DNA of 47,069 nt from Phytopseudomonas punonensis (GTDB lineage Bacteria; Pseudomonadota; Gammaproteobacteria; Pseudomonadales; Pseudomonadaceae): positions 1 through 47,069 of the forward strand of contig NZ_FRBQ01000016.1 of assembly GCF_900142655.1 (NCBI RefSeq), in the 5' to 3' direction. Position 1 is the stretch's first letter. The number at the start of each line of letters is the position of its first letter. Of the stretch, positions 16,364 to 26,119 are shown piece after piece. A program made the translations under genes and the position numbers. The notes beneath the pieces are model-generated. The model searched no databases, was not told the origin of the DNA, and saw only the letters and a list, made by a program, of their open reading frames with translations.

Positions 16364-17503
16364 ATGACTATCTCCGCGTTTCTTAGCCGCTTCACGGCCA
16401 TTGTTTGTCTGGCGTGTAGCACCGTCGCGCATGCCACCGATTATCCGCTCACCGTGACCGACCTTGCAGGTCGCCAGGTGACCATCGAGCACGAGCCAAA
16501 ACGCATAGTGCTGCAGGACGGCCGCGATATATTTAGCCTTGCGTTGCTCGACCGTGAGGACCCGTTTGCGCGTATCGCGGTATGGAACAACATCATCAAG
16601 CGTTCCGATCCGAATACCTGGCAGGTTTTCGAGAAGCAGTGGCCGAAGACTTCGGCGCAAGCCGTTGACATGCAGTTTGGTGACGACGGCGATATGAACC
16701 TTGAGGCGGTCGTCGCCGGCAAGCCTGACCTGTTGGTGTTCCAACTGCGTGCACGCAAGTCGCTCGAGGGCGCAGGCGTTGAGCGCAAGCTCGCGGCGCT
16801 GAACATTCCGGCGATCTACGTCGACAGCGATCTGGACCCGGTGCCGAACAGCCAGAAGAGCGTGGCATTGCTTGGCAAGGTGCTTAACCGCGAAGCGCGT
16901 GCCAGCGAATATCTGGACTTCTACACGGCGCGTCTGGCGCAGGTCGACAAACTGATCGCCGAGCAGGACAAGCGCCCGTTGGTATTCGTCGAGGCCAAGG
17001 CCGGGCAGGGCGGTGCCAGCAGTTGCTGCTTCACCCATGGCGACGTGTACTGGGGCAAGTTGGTTCAGGCTGCGGGTGGCGATAACCTGGGCAGCCGACT
17101 GCTGCCTGGCGCGACCGGTGATGTGACCCTGGAAACAGTGATCAGCAAGAAGCCCGACGTGTACGTGATGAGCGGTACGAAATTCCCGGGCAATACCTCG
17201 ATTTCGCCGCCGTTCGGCTTTGGCCCGACGGTGTCGCAGGCGGCCATCGACAAGTCCATGGGCCAATTGCTCAAACGTCCTGGCATGGCACAGTTGCAGG
17301 CTACTCAGCAGCACCGCGTGTTTGGCGTGTATCACCAGTTTTACGCCAGCAGCTGGAACATTCTAGCCGTCGAGTACCTGACCCAGGCGTTCTATCCAAA
17401 TGCTGCCGAGCGCCTCGACCCCGCCGCGAGTACCCACGCCCTGCTGGGCATGACCGGCCTTGGTGAAGTACCGATGATTCTGTTCGGCCATGCCAGTGAG
17501 TGA
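16364..17503 (+). CDS. ABC importer periplasmic binding protein (iron/siderophore type)
   Basis: Cluster III (FepB/BtuF-like) solute-binding protein, 379 residues, with a signal peptide ending near AHA-TDYPL. It has the family openings VTDLAGRQVTIEHEPKRIVL and ETVISKKPDVYVMSG and the long central helix of this fold. It would bind a ferric siderophore, heme or cobalamin in the periplasm and deliver it to the next gene product. An unusual adjacent cysteine pair occurs in GGASSCCFTHGD. The stop overlaps the permease start by 14 bases. No TonB-dependent receptor is adjacent, so the ligand is not indicated by context. The ribosome binding site is weak (AAAGG 12 bases upstream). Confidence 0.85.
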   Translation: MTISAFLSRFTAIVCLACSTVAHATDYPLTVTDLAGRQVTIEHEPKRIVLQDGRDIFSLALLDREDPFARIAVWNNIIKRSDPNTWQVFEKQWPKTSAQAVDMQFGDDGDMNLEAVVAGKPDLLVFQLRARKSLEGAGVERKLAALNIPAIYVDSDLDPVPNSQKSVALLGKVLNREARASEYLDFYTARLAQVDKLIAEQDKRPLVFVEAKAGQGGASSCCFTHGDVYWGKLVQAAGGDNLGSRLLPGATGDVTLETVISKKPDVYVMSGTKFPGNTSISPPFGFGPTVSQAAIDKSMGQLLKRPGMAQLQATQQHRVFGVYHQFYASSWNILAVEYLTQAFYPNAAERLDPAASTHALLGMTGLGEVPMILFGHASE

Positions 17504-18578
17504 TTCTGCCGTGAGCGTGGTGCCCGTCGATGGTTACCAGCAGCGTTATGCCCGAGCGGTCTGGCAGCGCAGCCTGCTGCTCGTCGGTTTGTTGCTGGTG
17601 GCGCTGTTGGCCTTTATCGCTGACCTGGTTGTCGGCTCCGGTACCTTGAGTTTCGCCGATGCCGTGCAGGGGCTGTTCATGCCCGATCAGGTAGACGCAT
17701 CGACGCGGGTAATCCTTTGGGAACTGCGCATGCCGATGACGCTTATGGCGGTGCTCGCCGGCACCTGCCTGGCGCTTGCTGGGCTGATCATGCAGACGGT
17801 GCTCGACAACCCCCTGGCCGAGCCCTTCACCCTGGGCATTTCCTCGGCGGCAGGTTTCGGTGCGGCGCTGGCGTTGACCTTCAATCTGTCGCTGGCGCAA
17901 TGGCTGCCGGGTTTTGGTGCGGAGATGGTGGTCACCGCCAACGCCTTCCTGTTTTCGTTGCTCACGGTTGGCGTGATCCTGCTGCTGACCCGTGGGCAAA
18001 TCGGCTTGCAGGCCATCACTTTGCTGGGGATCGCCGTACACTTCGTGTTCAGCTCGCTGCTCGGCCTGGTGCAGTACGTGTCCAGCGTCGATCAGTTGCA
18101 GAGCATCGTGTTCTGGCTGATGGGCTCGCTGCTGCACGTGACTTGGAGCAAGGTCGCCCTGTGCGCCGCCATCGCCTTGGTGGCCGTGCCGCTGGTTCTG
18201 ATGCAGGCCTGGGCGCTGACCGCGCTGCGCAGTTTTGGCGAACAGGCCGTGGTGTTTGGCATTCGCGTCAAGCGCGTGCGCACCCTGATGCTGGTGCTGG
18301 CGGCGCTGTTGGCCGGAGCAGTGACCTCGGTGGTCGGCATCATCGGTTTCGTCGGCCTGGTCGCGCCCCATGTGGCACGTTTGTTGGTTGGCGAGGATCA
18401 GCGCTTCACCATTGGCGTGACGCTGGCCTGCGGGATCATCTTCGTCACCCTGGCGTCCCTGGCGAGCAAGTTGATCGTGCCGGGTGCCGTGCTCCCGATC
18501 GGTATGGTCACCTCGCTGATCGGCCTGCCGTTTTTCATCATCTTGATCTTGCGTGACCGGAGGCTGACGTCCCGATGA
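17490..18578 (+). CDS. FecCD-family ABC transporter permease
   Basis: A 362-residue inner-membrane permease with about nine to ten helices. The conserved FecCD segments are LRMPMTLMAVLAGTCLALAG, DNPLAEPFTLGISSAAGFGA, VVGIIGFVGLVAPHVARLLV and the C-terminal LPIGMVTSLIGLPFFIILI. It would form the homodimeric channel for the substrate bound by the preceding protein. Start ATG 17490 lies inside the binding protein gene, and a GTG two codons later is also possible. The end overlaps the ATPase start as ATGA, so the three genes are one translationally coupled operon. Confidence 0.92.
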   Translation: MPVSDSAVSVVPVDGYQQRYARAVWQRSLLLVGLLLVALLAFIADLVVGSGTLSFADAVQGLFMPDQVDASTRVILWELRMPMTLMAVLAGTCLALAGLIMQTVLDNPLAEPFTLGISSAAGFGAALALTFNLSLAQWLPGFGAEMVVTANAFLFSLLTVGVILLLTRGQIGLQAITLLGIAVHFVFSSLLGLVQYVSSVDQLQSIVFWLMGSLLHVTWSKVALCAAIALVAVPLVLMQAWALTALRSFGEQAVVFGIRVKRVRTLMLVLAALLAGAVTSVVGIIGFVGLVAPHVARLLVGEDQRFTIGVTLACGIIFVTLASLASKLIVPGAVLPIGMVTSLIGLPFFIILILRDRRLTSR

Positions 18579-19357
18579 GTTTTGTCAGTCAGGATTACCG
18601 AGTTTCGATTGGTGGTCGGCCGATCATCTGTGACTTTGCCGTGCGTGCCGAAGCGGGGCGTACCTTGGCGTTGCTCGGCGCCAATGGCGCGGGCAAGTCG
18701 ACGTTCATGAAAGGCCTGTGCGGCCTGCTGCGCGCCGAAGGCTCGGCGACCATCGACGGCACGCAATTGATTGGTCTGGAGCCGGCGCTGCGCGCGCGGC
18801 TGATCGGTTACGTGGCCCAGGATCTGACTCATCTCGACGTGCGGCTGTCGACCTACGAGTTGCTGCTCCTGGCTCAACACGGCGGTGCGCGTGGCTGGTC
18901 GACGCAGCGCGACAGTCAGCGCCGCGCCAGTGAAGTACTCGAACTGCTGGGCTTGCAGCGTTTCGCCGAGCAGCAGCCAGGGCATTTGTCCGGCGGTGAG
19001 CGTCAGATGATTTCCCTGGCGCTGGCATTGGTGCGCAGCCCGCGTTTGCTCTTGCTTGATGAGCCGACTTCGGCGCTGGATCTGGCTAACCAGTTGCACA
19101 TGCTCGAAGCGGTGAGCGCATACACCCGCCGCGAACATATCGTCACCCTGGCGATCTTCCACGATATGAACCTGGCCAGTCGCTATGCCGACGATGCGTT
19201 GATGATCAACAACGGTCGGGTGCATGGCTACGGCACTACGGAAGAGATGCTCACTCCAGAGCACCTGGCAGCCGTATACGGCGTTGATTGCCGAACGCTG
19301 AGCGTGGACGACGGCGCCTATACCGCCATCTACCCGGTGTCGGTGATCGGCGCCTAA
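18575..19357 (+). CDS. ABC transporter ATP-binding protein (FepC/BtuD type)
   Basis: ATPase for the importer, 260 residues. Walker A is LGANGAGKSTFMKGL, the Q-loop is GYVAQDLTH, the ABC signature is LSGGERQMISLALAL, Walker B is LLLLDEPTSALDL and the H-loop is LAIFHDMNLASRYAD. The C-terminal HLAAVYGVDCRTL segment is typical of siderophore-type ATPases. The gene ends two bases before a long inverted repeat that probably terminates transcription. Confidence 0.93.
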   Translation: MSFVSQDYRVSIGGRPIICDFAVRAEAGRTLALLGANGAGKSTFMKGLCGLLRAEGSATIDGTQLIGLEPALRARLIGYVAQDLTHLDVRLSTYELLLLAQHGGARGWSTQRDSQRRASEVLELLGLQRFAEQQPGHLSGGERQMISLALALVRSPRLLLLDEPTSALDLANQLHMLEAVSAYTRREHIVTLAIFHDMNLASRYADDALMINNGRVHGYGTTEEMLTPEHLAAVYGVDCRTLSVDDGAYTAIYPVSVIGA

Positions 19358-19359
19358 CG

Positions 19360-19435
19360 TTCCTGGGTATCGCTGCGCTCAACCCGGGTTACAGATCTGG
19401 CCGTAGCCTGGGTTGAGCGCAGCGATACCCAGGAA
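19360..19435. repeat. REP-like inverted repeat, 26-bp perfect arms
   Basis: The arms 19360-19385 and 19410-19435 are exact reverse complements of 26 bases, separated by 24 bases. The core reads TTGAGCGCAGCGATACCC on one side. The pair sits between convergent genes and would fold into a very stable hairpin, so it can act as a two-way terminator. A diverged copy of the same unit occurs at 29413-29480, which marks it as a dispersed Pseudomonas REP-type element. Confidence 0.88.
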
Positions 19436-19445
19436 AACAGCGTAA

Positions 19446-20753
19446 TCAGCTATCGCGTCGGTGCACGCTTTGCCCGGCGGCGAAGGTTTCCTTGATCACG
19501 CGGTCGTCTCCCAATGTGATCAGCGCAAACAGCTGCTCGGCCAGATTGCTGCTCTGTTGCAGGCGGTAGTCGATCAGCGGCGTGGCCTGGTAGTCGAGCA
19601 CCACGAAATCCGCGTCCTTGCCGGCCTCGAAGTTGCCGATGCGTTCATCCAGATACAACGCCCGCGCGCTGCCTAGCGTTGCCAGGTACAGCGACTTGAA
19701 CGGGTCGAGTTTCTGCCCCTGCAACTGCATGATTTTGTATGCCTCACTGAGCGAGCGCAGCTGCGAGAAGCTGGTGCCCGCGCCGATATCGGTACCCAGG
19801 CCGACGCGCACCTTGTGCTGCTCCATGCGTTTGAGGTCGAACAGGCCGCTGCCGAGAAACAGGTTGGAAGTCGGGCAGAAGGCCACTGCCGAGCCGGTTT
19901 CCGCCAGGCGCTCGCATTCAGCGTCGCACAGGTGCACCGAGTGGGCGAACACCGAGCGTGGGCCGGTCAGTTGGTGCTTGTCATACACATCCAAGTAGCC
20001 GCTGTTCTCTGGGAACAATGCTTTGACCCACTCGATTTCCTGGCGGTTTTCCGACAGGTGAGTATGCAGGTACAGATCGGGATATTCACCCAGCAGGCGC
20101 CGGGCCATGGCCAGTTGCTCCGGCGTGCTGGTCGGCGCGAAGCGCGGGGTTACCGCGTAGTGCAGGCGACCCTTGCCGTGCCAGCGCTCGATCAGCTCGC
20201 GGCTGTCGGCATAGCCGGATTCGGCGGTGTCGGTCAGCGCCTCGGGCGCGTTGCGATCCATCAGCACCTTGCCGGCGATCATGCGCAAGTTGAGTGCCTC
20301 GGCTGCTTCGAACAGGGCGTCTACCGATTGTTTGTGCACGCTGCCAAACACCAGCGCCGTGGTGGTGCCGTTGCGCAGCATTTCCTTGATGAACACGTCC
20401 GCCACTTCGCTGGCATGGGCCTTGTCGGCAAAGCGCATTTCCGTGGGGAAGGTGTAGGTGTTCAGCCAGTCGAGCAACTGCTCGCCGTATGCGCCGATCA
20501 TGCCGGTCTGCGGGTAGTGAATATGGGTGTCGATAAAGCCCGGTGTGATCAGCGCGTTTTCATAATGAGTTACCGCAACGTCAGCCAGGCGCGGCAACAG
20601 GTCTGCGGCAGGGCCAACCTCGCGGACTTTGCCGTCTTCGACCAGCAGAATGCCGTCCTCGAAATAGGCGTAGGACGCCTCGATACCGACTTCGGCCGGA
20701 TCGGCCAGGCTGTGCAGGATGGCGCCGCGGTAGGCGTGGGTGACGTTGGACAT
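19446..20753 (-). CDS. guaD: Guanine deaminase
   Basis: Zinc amidohydrolase that converts guanine to xanthine and ammonia in purine salvage and breakdown. The 435-residue product has the metal-binding motif PGFIDTHIHYPQ, HTHLSENRQEIEW, FAHSVHLCDAE and GTDIGAGTSFS with the catalytic aspartate, followed by the C-terminal FEAGKDADFVVLDY typical of the superfamily. The frame runs upstream to 20792, but ATG 20753 (MSNVTHAYRGAILHSL) matches the family start and has a GAGG seven bases away. In P. aeruginosa guaD also lies near smc, together with xanthine dehydrogenase genes, which are not seen here. Confidence 0.95.
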   Translation of the reverse strand: MSNVTHAYRGAILHSLADPAEVGIEASYAYFEDGILLVEDGKVREVGPAADLLPRLADVAVTHYENALITPGFIDTHIHYPQTGMIGAYGEQLLDWLNTYTFPTEMRFADKAHASEVADVFIKEMLRNGTTTALVFGSVHKQSVDALFEAAEALNLRMIAGKVLMDRNAPEALTDTAESGYADSRELIERWHGKGRLHYAVTPRFAPTSTPEQLAMARRLLGEYPDLYLHTHLSENRQEIEWVKALFPENSGYLDVYDKHQLTGPRSVFAHSVHLCDAECERLAETGSAVAFCPTSNLFLGSGLFDLKRMEQHKVRVGLGTDIGAGTSFSQLRSLSEAYKIMQLQGQKLDPFKSLYLATLGSARALYLDERIGNFEAGKDADFVVLDYQATPLIDYRLQQSSNLAEQLFALITLGDDRVIKETFAAGQSVHRRDS

Positions 20754-20919
20754 GGGGCCTCGATTCAAATCCAATGGAGCGGTGCAAGGCATCGCGGATA
20801 GCGATACCCGCTCGGCGAGGGCTCATTAAAGGGCGCTCGCGGCTATGAACCGGGATTCTGCGTGACAAGCGCGGTGTCGACAACCATGCCCGTCGTTGAG
20901 GCGAAATTTGATCGCTTGG

Positions 20920-22149
20920 TCAGGTAGTTTGCCGAGGCGCCAAGTCGTCGTGTTCGGGCTTTGTCATGTCGGCTTTCAGGGTTTCCGGCATGCCTAACAA
21001 CAGCAGCACAGCGCAACCAGCAACGGCGGCAAGCACCAGAAAGGCGCTGTCGTAACCGTTGGCTTCGGCGACATAACCGGCCAGGCCGTTACTCAACGCC
21101 GCACCGATGCCGAACACCAGGCTGACGCTGGCCAGGCTGACGTTGAAGTGCCCGCTGCCCTGGGTGAGGTCGCGCACCATCAGCGGGATCAGTGCGCCGA
21201 ACAGGCCGGCGCCGATCCCATCGAGCAGTTGTACCGAGACCAACCACACCGCGTCGTCACTGAGCGTGTAGAGCACACCACGGATCGGCAGAATCAGAAA
21301 GCCCGCCAATAGCAGTGGCTTGCGCCCCCATCTGTCAGCGCGGGCGCCAACCAGCATGGCTGCCGGAATCATCACCAGTTGAGCGGCAACGATGCAGGCC
21401 GAGATCAGCGTGGTCGCCAGGTCCGGGTTGGCCAGGGCCAGTTTCTGGCCCACCAGCGGCAGCATGGCCGCATTGGCCAGGTGAAATAGCGCGCAGCACA
21501 GGGCGAGTAATACAAGCGGCGGTTGAGTGAGCAGCTGGCGCAGCGGCGTCAGCGCCACGCCGGCCTCACGGCCTCGGGCCTGATCGGCGTCGATGGCATG
21601 TGCCGGAATGCTCAGCGCCGATAGCAGGCTCAATACGGCCATGCCGGTCATCAGATAGAACACCGCCACCGGGCCCCACAAATAGGCGAACAGCCCCGCC
21701 AGCAGCGCCGCCGTGGCATTGCCGGCGTGATTGAAGGATTCGTTACGGGCGATACGACGGGTAAAGGCCTTCGGCCCAACGATACCCAGGGTGATGCCTG
21801 CCAACGCCGGGGCGAACACCGAGGAGGCCATGCCGGCGGCAATCTGGCTTGCCGCCACCCAGGCAAACTGCGCCTCCCAGAGCGTGACCAGGCAGGCGAC
21901 GGTGACCAGTATCGAGGCAATGACGATCAGCAGGCGTTTGTCGCGCACCCAGTCGACCAGCGCACCGGCTGGAATCTGCGCCGCAAGGCCAGCAAGCCCG
22001 CCGAGCGCCATCACCAGGCCGATGTCGCCCGCTTGCCACTTATGCACCGAGAGCAGATAGATCGCCAGGTACGGCCCGAGGCCGTCGCGTACATCTGCCA
22101 GGAAAAAATTCAGACGATCCAGTTTCGCTGCGCATGCGTACGTCTGCAT
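20920..22149 (-). CDS. MFS transporter
   Basis: A 409-residue major facilitator with twelve predicted helices. It begins MQTYACAAKLDRLNFFLADV and has the MFS loop motif in ALVDWVRDKRLL and its second-half counterpart GARADRWGRKPLL. This group includes uncharacterised permeases and drug-type exporters; no substrate can be assigned. The C terminus carries a hydrophilic tail rich in charged residues (KADMTKPEHDDLAPRQ). It is transcribed away from smc, leaving a 194-base divergent region before the smc leader ORF. Confidence 0.85.
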   Translation of the reverse strand: MQTYACAAKLDRLNFFLADVRDGLGPYLAIYLLSVHKWQAGDIGLVMALGGLAGLAAQIPAGALVDWVRDKRLLIVIASILVTVACLVTLWEAQFAWVAASQIAAGMASSVFAPALAGITLGIVGPKAFTRRIARNESFNHAGNATAALLAGLFAYLWGPVAVFYLMTGMAVLSLLSALSIPAHAIDADQARGREAGVALTPLRQLLTQPPLVLLALCCALFHLANAAMLPLVGQKLALANPDLATTLISACIVAAQLVMIPAAMLVGARADRWGRKPLLLAGFLILPIRGVLYTLSDDAVWLVSVQLLDGIGAGLFGALIPLMVRDLTQGSGHFNVSLASVSLVFGIGAALSNGLAGYVAEANGYDSAFLVLAAVAGCAVLLLLGMPETLKADMTKPEHDDLAPRQTT

Positions 22150-22343
22150 GGAGAGCCTCGGGGCGATAAGGAAATACGGCGCCAGACGGGTGCCTGGCTT
22201 GGCGATTGGATGCTAGCGAAGCGGCAGCGTTCCATGTCTGCATGCGCTGCTCAGCTTCATTGCGCCGCTGTGTTAAACTCCCGCCCCCTCTGGCCAATGG
22301 CCAGAACCTCGCGCTTCCCAAGCATCGCGCCTTAAGGACATAT

Positions 22344-22415
22344 ATGACGCTGTGCGCCGTTGACCTCTCTGCCAGCCTGTTTGCCATGTCGGCGAGTGCC
22401 TGCGCATGCGCCTGA
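22344..22415 (+). CDS. 23-residue leader ORF overlapping the start of smc
   Basis: ATG 22344 has AAGGA (22334-22338) at ideal distance and opens a 23-codon frame (MTLCAVDLSASLFAMS, then ASACACA). Its TGA (22413-22415) lies ten bases inside smc, whose own ATG at 22406 has only a weak GAG upstream. The arrangement suggests translational coupling: ribosomes ending the leader would restart on smc. Three cysteines occur in 23 residues. Whether the peptide itself matters is unknown. Confidence 0.5.
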   Translation: MTLCAVDLSASLFAMSASACACA

Positions 22416-25400
22416 AGTCCATCAAGCTGGCGGGCTTCAAGTCCTTCGTCGACCCCACCACGGTGAATTTCCCGAGCAACATGGCGGCGGTCGTCGGCCC
22501 CAACGGCTGCGGCAAATCCAACATCATTGATGCCGTGCGCTGGGTGATGGGCGAAAGCTCGGCGAAGAACCTGCGCGGCGAGTCGATGACCGACGTCATC
22601 TTCAACGGCTCCAACACCCGCAAGCCGGTGACCCAGGCCAGCATCGAGCTGATCTTCGATAACAGCGACAACACCCTGACCGGCGAGTACGCGGCCTTCG
22701 CGGAAATCTCCATTCGCCGTCGGGTGACCCGCGACAGCCAGAACACCTATTTCCTCAACGGCGTGAAATGCCGCCGTCGCGACATCACTGACATCTTCCT
22801 CGGCACCGGCCTGGGACCGCGCAGCTACTCGATCATCGAGCAGGGCATGATCAGCAAGCTGATCGAGGCCAAGCCCGAGGAACTGCGCAACTTCATCGAA
22901 GAGGCGGCAGGCATCTCCAAATACAAGGAGCGCCGCCGCGAGACCGAAAACCGCATTCGCCGTACCCACGACAACCTGGCGCGGCTGACAGACCTGCGCG
23001 AAGAGCTGGAGCGCCAGCTCGAACGCCTGCATCGCCAGGCCCAGGCCGCCGAGAAGTACCAGGAATATAAAGCCGAGGAACGCCAGCTCAAGGCGCAACT
23101 GACTGCGCTACGTTGGCAGGCGCTGAACGAACAGGTCGGCCAGCGCGAAGCGGTGATCGGTAACCAGGAGATCGGCTTCGAGGCGCTGGTGGCCGAGCAG
23201 CGCAACGCCGATGCCAGTATCGAGCGCCTGCGTGACGGCCACCACGAGCTGTCCGAGCGGTTCAACCTGGTGCAGGGGCGCTTCTATTCGGTCGGTGGTG
23301 ACATTGCCCGCGTCGAGCAGAGCATCCAGCACGGCCAGCAGCGCTTGCGCCAGTTGCAGGATGACCTGCGTGAAGCTGAGCGCGCGCGCCTGGAAACCGA
23401 ATCGCACTTAGGCCACGACCGCACGCTGCTGGCGACCCTTGGCGAAGAGCTGGCCATGCTTGAGCCAGAGCAGGAGCTCACTGCGGCGGCCGCCGAAGAG
23501 TCCGCCGCAGCGCTGGAAGAAGCCGAAACCGGCATGAGTGGCTGGCAGGAACAGTGGGACAGCTTCAATCAGCGCAGCGCCGAGCCGCGTCGCCAGGCTG
23601 AAGTGCAGCAGTCGCGCATTCAGCAGCTGGAACACAGCCTGGAACGCCTCGCCGAGCGCCAGCGCCGCCTGGCCGATGAGCTGCAGCAACTGGCCGCCGA
23701 CCCTGAGGATGCCGCGATCATCGAGCTCGGCGAGCAGATCGCCATTGGTGAGCTGGATCTGGAGCAGTTGCAGGAACAGGAGGCCGAGCAGGCCGAGCGC
23801 TTGCAGCAACTGCGCGAAGACCTGCAGCAGGCCGGCCAGGCCCAGCAGCAGGCTCAGGGCGAACTGCAGCGGCTGAGTGGTCGCCTGGCTTCCTTGGAAG
23901 CCCTGCAACAGGCTGCTTTGGACCCTGGCAAAGGCACGGCAGAGTGGCTGCGTGAACACGGCCTCGACAAATGCCCGCGCTTGGCTGAAGGCTTGCGTGT
24001 AGAAGCCGGCTGGGAGCTGGCGGTAGAGACGGTGCTCGGCGCCGACCTGCAGGCCGTGCTGCAGGACGATTTCAGCGGGCTGGACTTCGCCTCTCTGGAG
24101 CAGGGGGAGCTGCGCCTGGTATCGGCTGGCAGCGGCGGCGAGCGCATCGTGGGCAGCCTGCTGGACAAGGTCGAATCACCGGTCGACCTGACGCCTTGGT
24201 TGGGGCAGGTTCGCCCGATCGAAAACCTCGATCAGGCATTGGCCGCGCGAGCGGGTCTGACCGCTGGCGAGAGCCTGATCAGCCGCGATGGCTATTGGGT
24301 CGGGCGCAACTTTCTGCGCGTACTGCGTGCCAGTGAGGCGCAGAGCGGCGTGCTGGCGCGCGGGCAGGAGCTGGAAGGCCTCGGCCTGGAGCGCGAAGAG
24401 CGGGAAGCTGCGCTGGCGCTGTTCGACGAACGTCTGCAGGAATTGCGCGAACGCCAGCGCCACGAGGAAGAGGCGCGCGAGCAGCAGCGCCGTCAGTTGC
24501 AGGATCAGGCCCGTCAGCTCGCTGAACTGAGAGCTCGTTTGTCGGCCGGGCAGGCCAAGGCTGAACAGTTGCTGCTGCGTCGCCAGCGTATCGAGGCCGA
24601 GCAGCAGGAGTTAGGCGAGCAGCGTGCGCTGGAAACCGAACAGTTGGGCGAGGCGCGCCTTTATCTGCAGGATGCGCTGGACAGCATGGCTCTGGACAAC
24701 GAGCAGCGCGAAAGCCTGCTGGCCAGCCGCGACGCCTTGCGCGAGCGGCTTGACCGGGTGCGCCAGGACGCTCGTCAGCACAAGGATCACGCCCACCAGC
24801 TGGCCGTACGCCTGGGCTCGCTACGCGCCCAGCACGATTCCACGCGCCAGGCACTGGAGCGCCTCGAACTGCAAGCCGAGCGCCTGCACGAAAAACGCGA
24901 GCAGCTGGATCTGAATCTGGAAGAGGGCGCCGCACCGCTGGAAGAGCTGCGCCTGAAGCTCGAAGAACTGCTCGAACGGCGCATGGGCGTCGAGGAAGAG
25001 CTGCGGCTGGCGCGCCTGGCGCTGGAAGACGCTGACCGCGAACTGCGTGATGCCGAGAAGCGCCGCACCCAAGCCGAGCAGCAATCGCAGTTGCTGCGCG
25101 GCCAGCTGGAGCAGCAGCGCCTGGAATGGCAGTCGCTGAACGTGCGCCGCAAGGCCCTGCAGGATCAACTGCTGGAGGATGGCTACGACCTGCACGGCGT
25201 GCTCGCTACCTTGCCCGAAGGCGCCAGCGAGAATGCCTGGGAGCAGACGCTGGAACAGCTGGCGGGGCGCATCCAGCGCCTCGGCGCGATCAACCTGGCG
25301 GCCATCGAGGAATACCAGCAGCAATCCGAGCGCAAGCGCTATCTGGACGCTCAGAATGCCGACCTGGTCGAGGCGCTCGACACGCTCGAGAACGTGATTC

Positions 25401-25894
25401 GCAAGATCGACAAGGAAACCCGTAACCGCTTCAAGGAAACCTTCGACCAGATCAATGCCGGCATTCAGGCACTTTTCCCGAAAGTTTTCGGTGGCGGCAG
25501 CGCATATTTGGAACTCACCGGCGAAGATCTACTCGATACCGGGGTAACCATCATGGCGCGTCCGCCGGGCAAGAAGAACAGCACTATCCATTTGCTGTCC
25601 GGTGGCGAGAAAGCGTTGACGGCTCTGGCGCTGGTATTTTCGATCTTCCAGCTCAACCCGGCACCGTTTTGCATGCTCGACGAAGTGGACGCACCGCTGG
25701 ACGATGCCAACGTCGGGCGCTATGCGCGGCTGGTCAAGGAGATGTCGGCAACCGTGCAGTTCATCTACATCACCCACAACAAGATCGCCATGGAAATGGC
25801 CGATCAACTGATGGGTGTGACGATGCACGAACCCGGTTGTTCGCGACTGGTGGCAGTGGATGTAGAAGAAGCATTGGCGATGGTGGACGGCTAA
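22406..25894 (+). CDS. smc: Chromosome partition protein SMC
   Basis: SMC ATPase that, with ScpA and ScpB, compacts and segregates the chromosome. The 1162-residue protein has the N-terminal head starting MRLKSIKLAGFKSF with Walker A GPNGCGKS (residues 31-38). Long coiled-coil arms rich in E, Q, R and L (about 170-500 and 670-1000) flank a hinge at about 510-640. The C-terminal head has signature LSGGEKAL (from residue 1064) and Walker B MLDEVDAPLDDANVG. It is followed by zipA and ligA in the same direction, the order known from Pseudomonas. The start is fixed by the conserved N terminus although its ribosome site is poor. Confidence 0.98.
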   Translation: MRLKSIKLAGFKSFVDPTTVNFPSNMAAVVGPNGCGKSNIIDAVRWVMGESSAKNLRGESMTDVIFNGSNTRKPVTQASIELIFDNSDNTLTGEYAAFAEISIRRRVTRDSQNTYFLNGVKCRRRDITDIFLGTGLGPRSYSIIEQGMISKLIEAKPEELRNFIEEAAGISKYKERRRETENRIRRTHDNLARLTDLREELERQLERLHRQAQAAEKYQEYKAEERQLKAQLTALRWQALNEQVGQREAVIGNQEIGFEALVAEQRNADASIERLRDGHHELSERFNLVQGRFYSVGGDIARVEQSIQHGQQRLRQLQDDLREAERARLETESHLGHDRTLLATLGEELAMLEPEQELTAAAAEESAAALEEAETGMSGWQEQWDSFNQRSAEPRRQAEVQQSRIQQLEHSLERLAERQRRLADELQQLAADPEDAAIIELGEQIAIGELDLEQLQEQEAEQAERLQQLREDLQQAGQAQQQAQGELQRLSGRLASLEALQQAALDPGKGTAEWLREHGLDKCPRLAEGLRVEAGWELAVETVLGADLQAVLQDDFSGLDFASLEQGELRLVSAGSGGERIVGSLLDKVESPVDLTPWLGQVRPIENLDQALAARAGLTAGESLISRDGYWVGRNFLRVLRASEAQSGVLARGQELEGLGLEREEREAALALFDERLQELRERQRHEEEAREQQRRQLQDQARQLAELRARLSAGQAKAEQLLLRRQRIEAEQQELGEQRALETEQLGEARLYLQDALDSMALDNEQRESLLASRDALRERLDRVRQDARQHKDHAHQLAVRLGSLRAQHDSTRQALERLELQAERLHEKREQLDLNLEEGAAPLEELRLKLEELLERRMGVEEELRLARLALEDADRELRDAEKRRTQAEQQSQLLRGQLEQQRLEWQSLNVRRKALQDQLLEDGYDLHGVLATLPEGASENAWEQTLEQLAGRIQRLGAINLAAIEEYQQQSERKRYLDAQNADLVEALDTLENVIRKIDKETRNRFKETFDQINAGIQALFPKVFGGGSAYLELTGEDLLDTGVTIMARPPGKKNSTIHLLSGGEKALTALALVFSIFQLNPAPFCMLDEVDAPLDDANVGRYARLVKEMSATVQFIYITHNKIAMEMADQLMGVTMHEPGCSRLVAVDVEEALAMVDG

Positions 25895-26119
25895 TCGAGC
25901 GCGACACAGATTCTGTTGCGTAAAAACTGCCGGGAGCAGCGGTTTTACAGCGTTTTGCCGGTGTAAAGTTGCCTTTCGTCGTGCTAGCTTAACGCCCACT
26001 TTTGTTGCACGTGGGAAAACGCCATTCAGAACATGGAGTTGGCGCCACGTTTCAAGGTTATCAGTACGGGCCAGGACGCCTTTTTTAATCAATTTTTGCT
26101 TTAGGGGTCAGGACATTTC

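Noticed and set aside
23000..25150. Repetitive GAGCAGCTGGA-like DNA inside smc
   Set aside because: Explained by heptad repeats of the coiled-coil arms; not a DNA repeat element.
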